Assembly (NCBI GenBank): GCA_946186725.1
Contig: CAMHOI010000068.1
Location: forward strand, 1 to 5,665
Length of the DNA stretch: 5,665 nt
Source of the DNA: an uncultured Clostridia bacterium
Lineage (GTDB): Bacteria > Bacillota > Clostridia > Oscillospirales > Acutalibacteraceae
Direction: 5' to 3'
Shown here: positions 5,296-5,665 of the stretch, piece by piece
How positions within the stretch are numbered: position 1 is the stretch's first letter
How the letters are laid out: each line of letters starts with the position of its first letter
Notes under the pieces: model-generated
Told to the model about the DNA's origin: nothing
The model's database searches: none
Seen by the model: the letters and a program-made list of their open reading frames with translations, nothing else
Translations under genes and position numbers: made by a program

Positions 5296-5665
5296 GTGTT
5301 TGCCATTCTTACCGACACGTCCGCCAACCTTGACCGGGTCTGGCTGGAGGAAAACCATGTGCTTGCCATCCCCTTTCATTATTTTGTCAGGGGAGAGGAT
5401 CGCACCTGCCTGGATACCGAGCATTTTGACGGCGCCGCCTTTTACGCGGCCATGCGCGAGGGGGAGAAGATCACCACCTCCCAGATCACGCCCGGCGCCT
5501 ATGAGGACTTCATGCGCCCCGTGCTGGCGCGGGGGGAGGACGTGCTGTTCGTGAGCATGTCCTCGGGCATCAGCGGCTCCTGCGATCAGGCGACGCTGAC
5601 CGCCGCCGCCCTGCGGGAGGAGTTCCCGGAGCGGGAGATCCTCGTGGTGGACACCCTGGGCGCCT
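5296..5665 (+). CDS. DegV family protein (FakB-like fatty-acid binding), N-terminal part
   Basis: Open to the right edge; 123 residues are visible of a family that is usually about 280-290. DegV/FakB proteins bind a fatty acid in a deep pocket, and in Gram-positive bacteria FakB presents it to the kinase FakA for phosphorylation and entry into phospholipid synthesis. From GTG 5296 the protein begins VFAILTDTSANL, matching the family opening (hydrophobic strand, then TDS/T-x-x-DL). Family motifs follow: KITTSQITPGAYEDFM (the TSQP-S-PG segment, here with Ile for Pro) and VSMSSGISGSCDQA (the SSGLSGTYQ segment), which line the carboxylate-binding site, then ILVVDTLGA at the edge. In-frame ATGs at 5251, 5263 and 5272 could extend the N-terminus by up to 15 residues. 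The GTG is preferred because it gives the family-like N-terminus. The fatty-acid role is family knowledge, not shown here. Confidence 0.88.
   Translation, partial: MFAILTDTSANLDRVWLEENHVLAIPFHYFVRGEDRTCLDTEHFDGAAFYAAMREGEKITTSQITPGAYEDFMRPVLARGEDVLFVSMSSGISGSCDQATLTAAALREEFPEREILVVDTLGA

Noticed and set aside
1..5665. An undescribed defence, mobile or biosynthetic system.
   Set aside because: All coding space is taken by recognised housekeeping families with intact motifs. No repeats array, transposase, integrase, toxin-antitoxin pair, RNA gene or unassigned gap over 300 nt is present.

Overview
The window looks like a chromosomal housekeeping segment from a high-GC member of the Bacillota, most likely class Clostridia (an Oscillospirales-type gut anaerobe). 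That placement is an inference. It rests on sigma-A-type promoters, strong AGGAGG-like Shine-Dalgarno sites, a CIRCE operator (HrcA regulon) before groESL, a DegV-family gene, and C/G-ending codon use in AT-poor coding DNA. No marker fixes the genus.

Layout, left to right. (1) The 3' end of a THUMP-type class I SAM-dependent rRNA methyltransferase gene (RlmL/YpsC-like) enters from the left edge. It is followed after 1 nt by a GTG-started diacylglycerol/lipid kinase family gene, so the two are probably one operon. (2) A 130-nt AT-rich intergenic region carries a sigma-A promoter and an unusually long CIRCE inverted repeat (15-bp perfect arms). These drive groES-groEL, which closes with a strong intrinsic terminator. 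(3) An MscS-type mechanosensitive channel gene starts only 17 nt after that terminator's T-tract. There is no room for a promoter in between, so it probably depends on read-through or on a promoter inside groEL. (4) A GC-rich hairpin flanked by an A-tract and a T-tract acts as a shared bidirectional terminator between mscS and a convergent gene for a cytoplasmic-type polysaccharide deacetylase family protein. (5) A 152-nt divergent intergenic region holds back-to-back promoters for the deacetylase (leftward) and a DegV-family lipid-binding protein (rightward, cut by the right edge). The deacetylase promoter has a perfect 12-bp GC palindrome exactly between its -35 and -10 boxes.

Functionally this is a set of neighbouring stress, envelope and lipid genes: chaperonin, osmotic safety valve, lipid kinase, DegV/FakB-like fatty-acid binder and carbohydrate deacetylase. 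The sequence gives no sign of a single dedicated pathway. I see no mobile element, CRISPR array, RNA gene, phage or defence gene, and no convincing undescribed system. The points worth a second look are regulatory: the extended CIRCE, the terminator/mscS junction, the palindrome in the promoter spacer and the ambiguous degV start.
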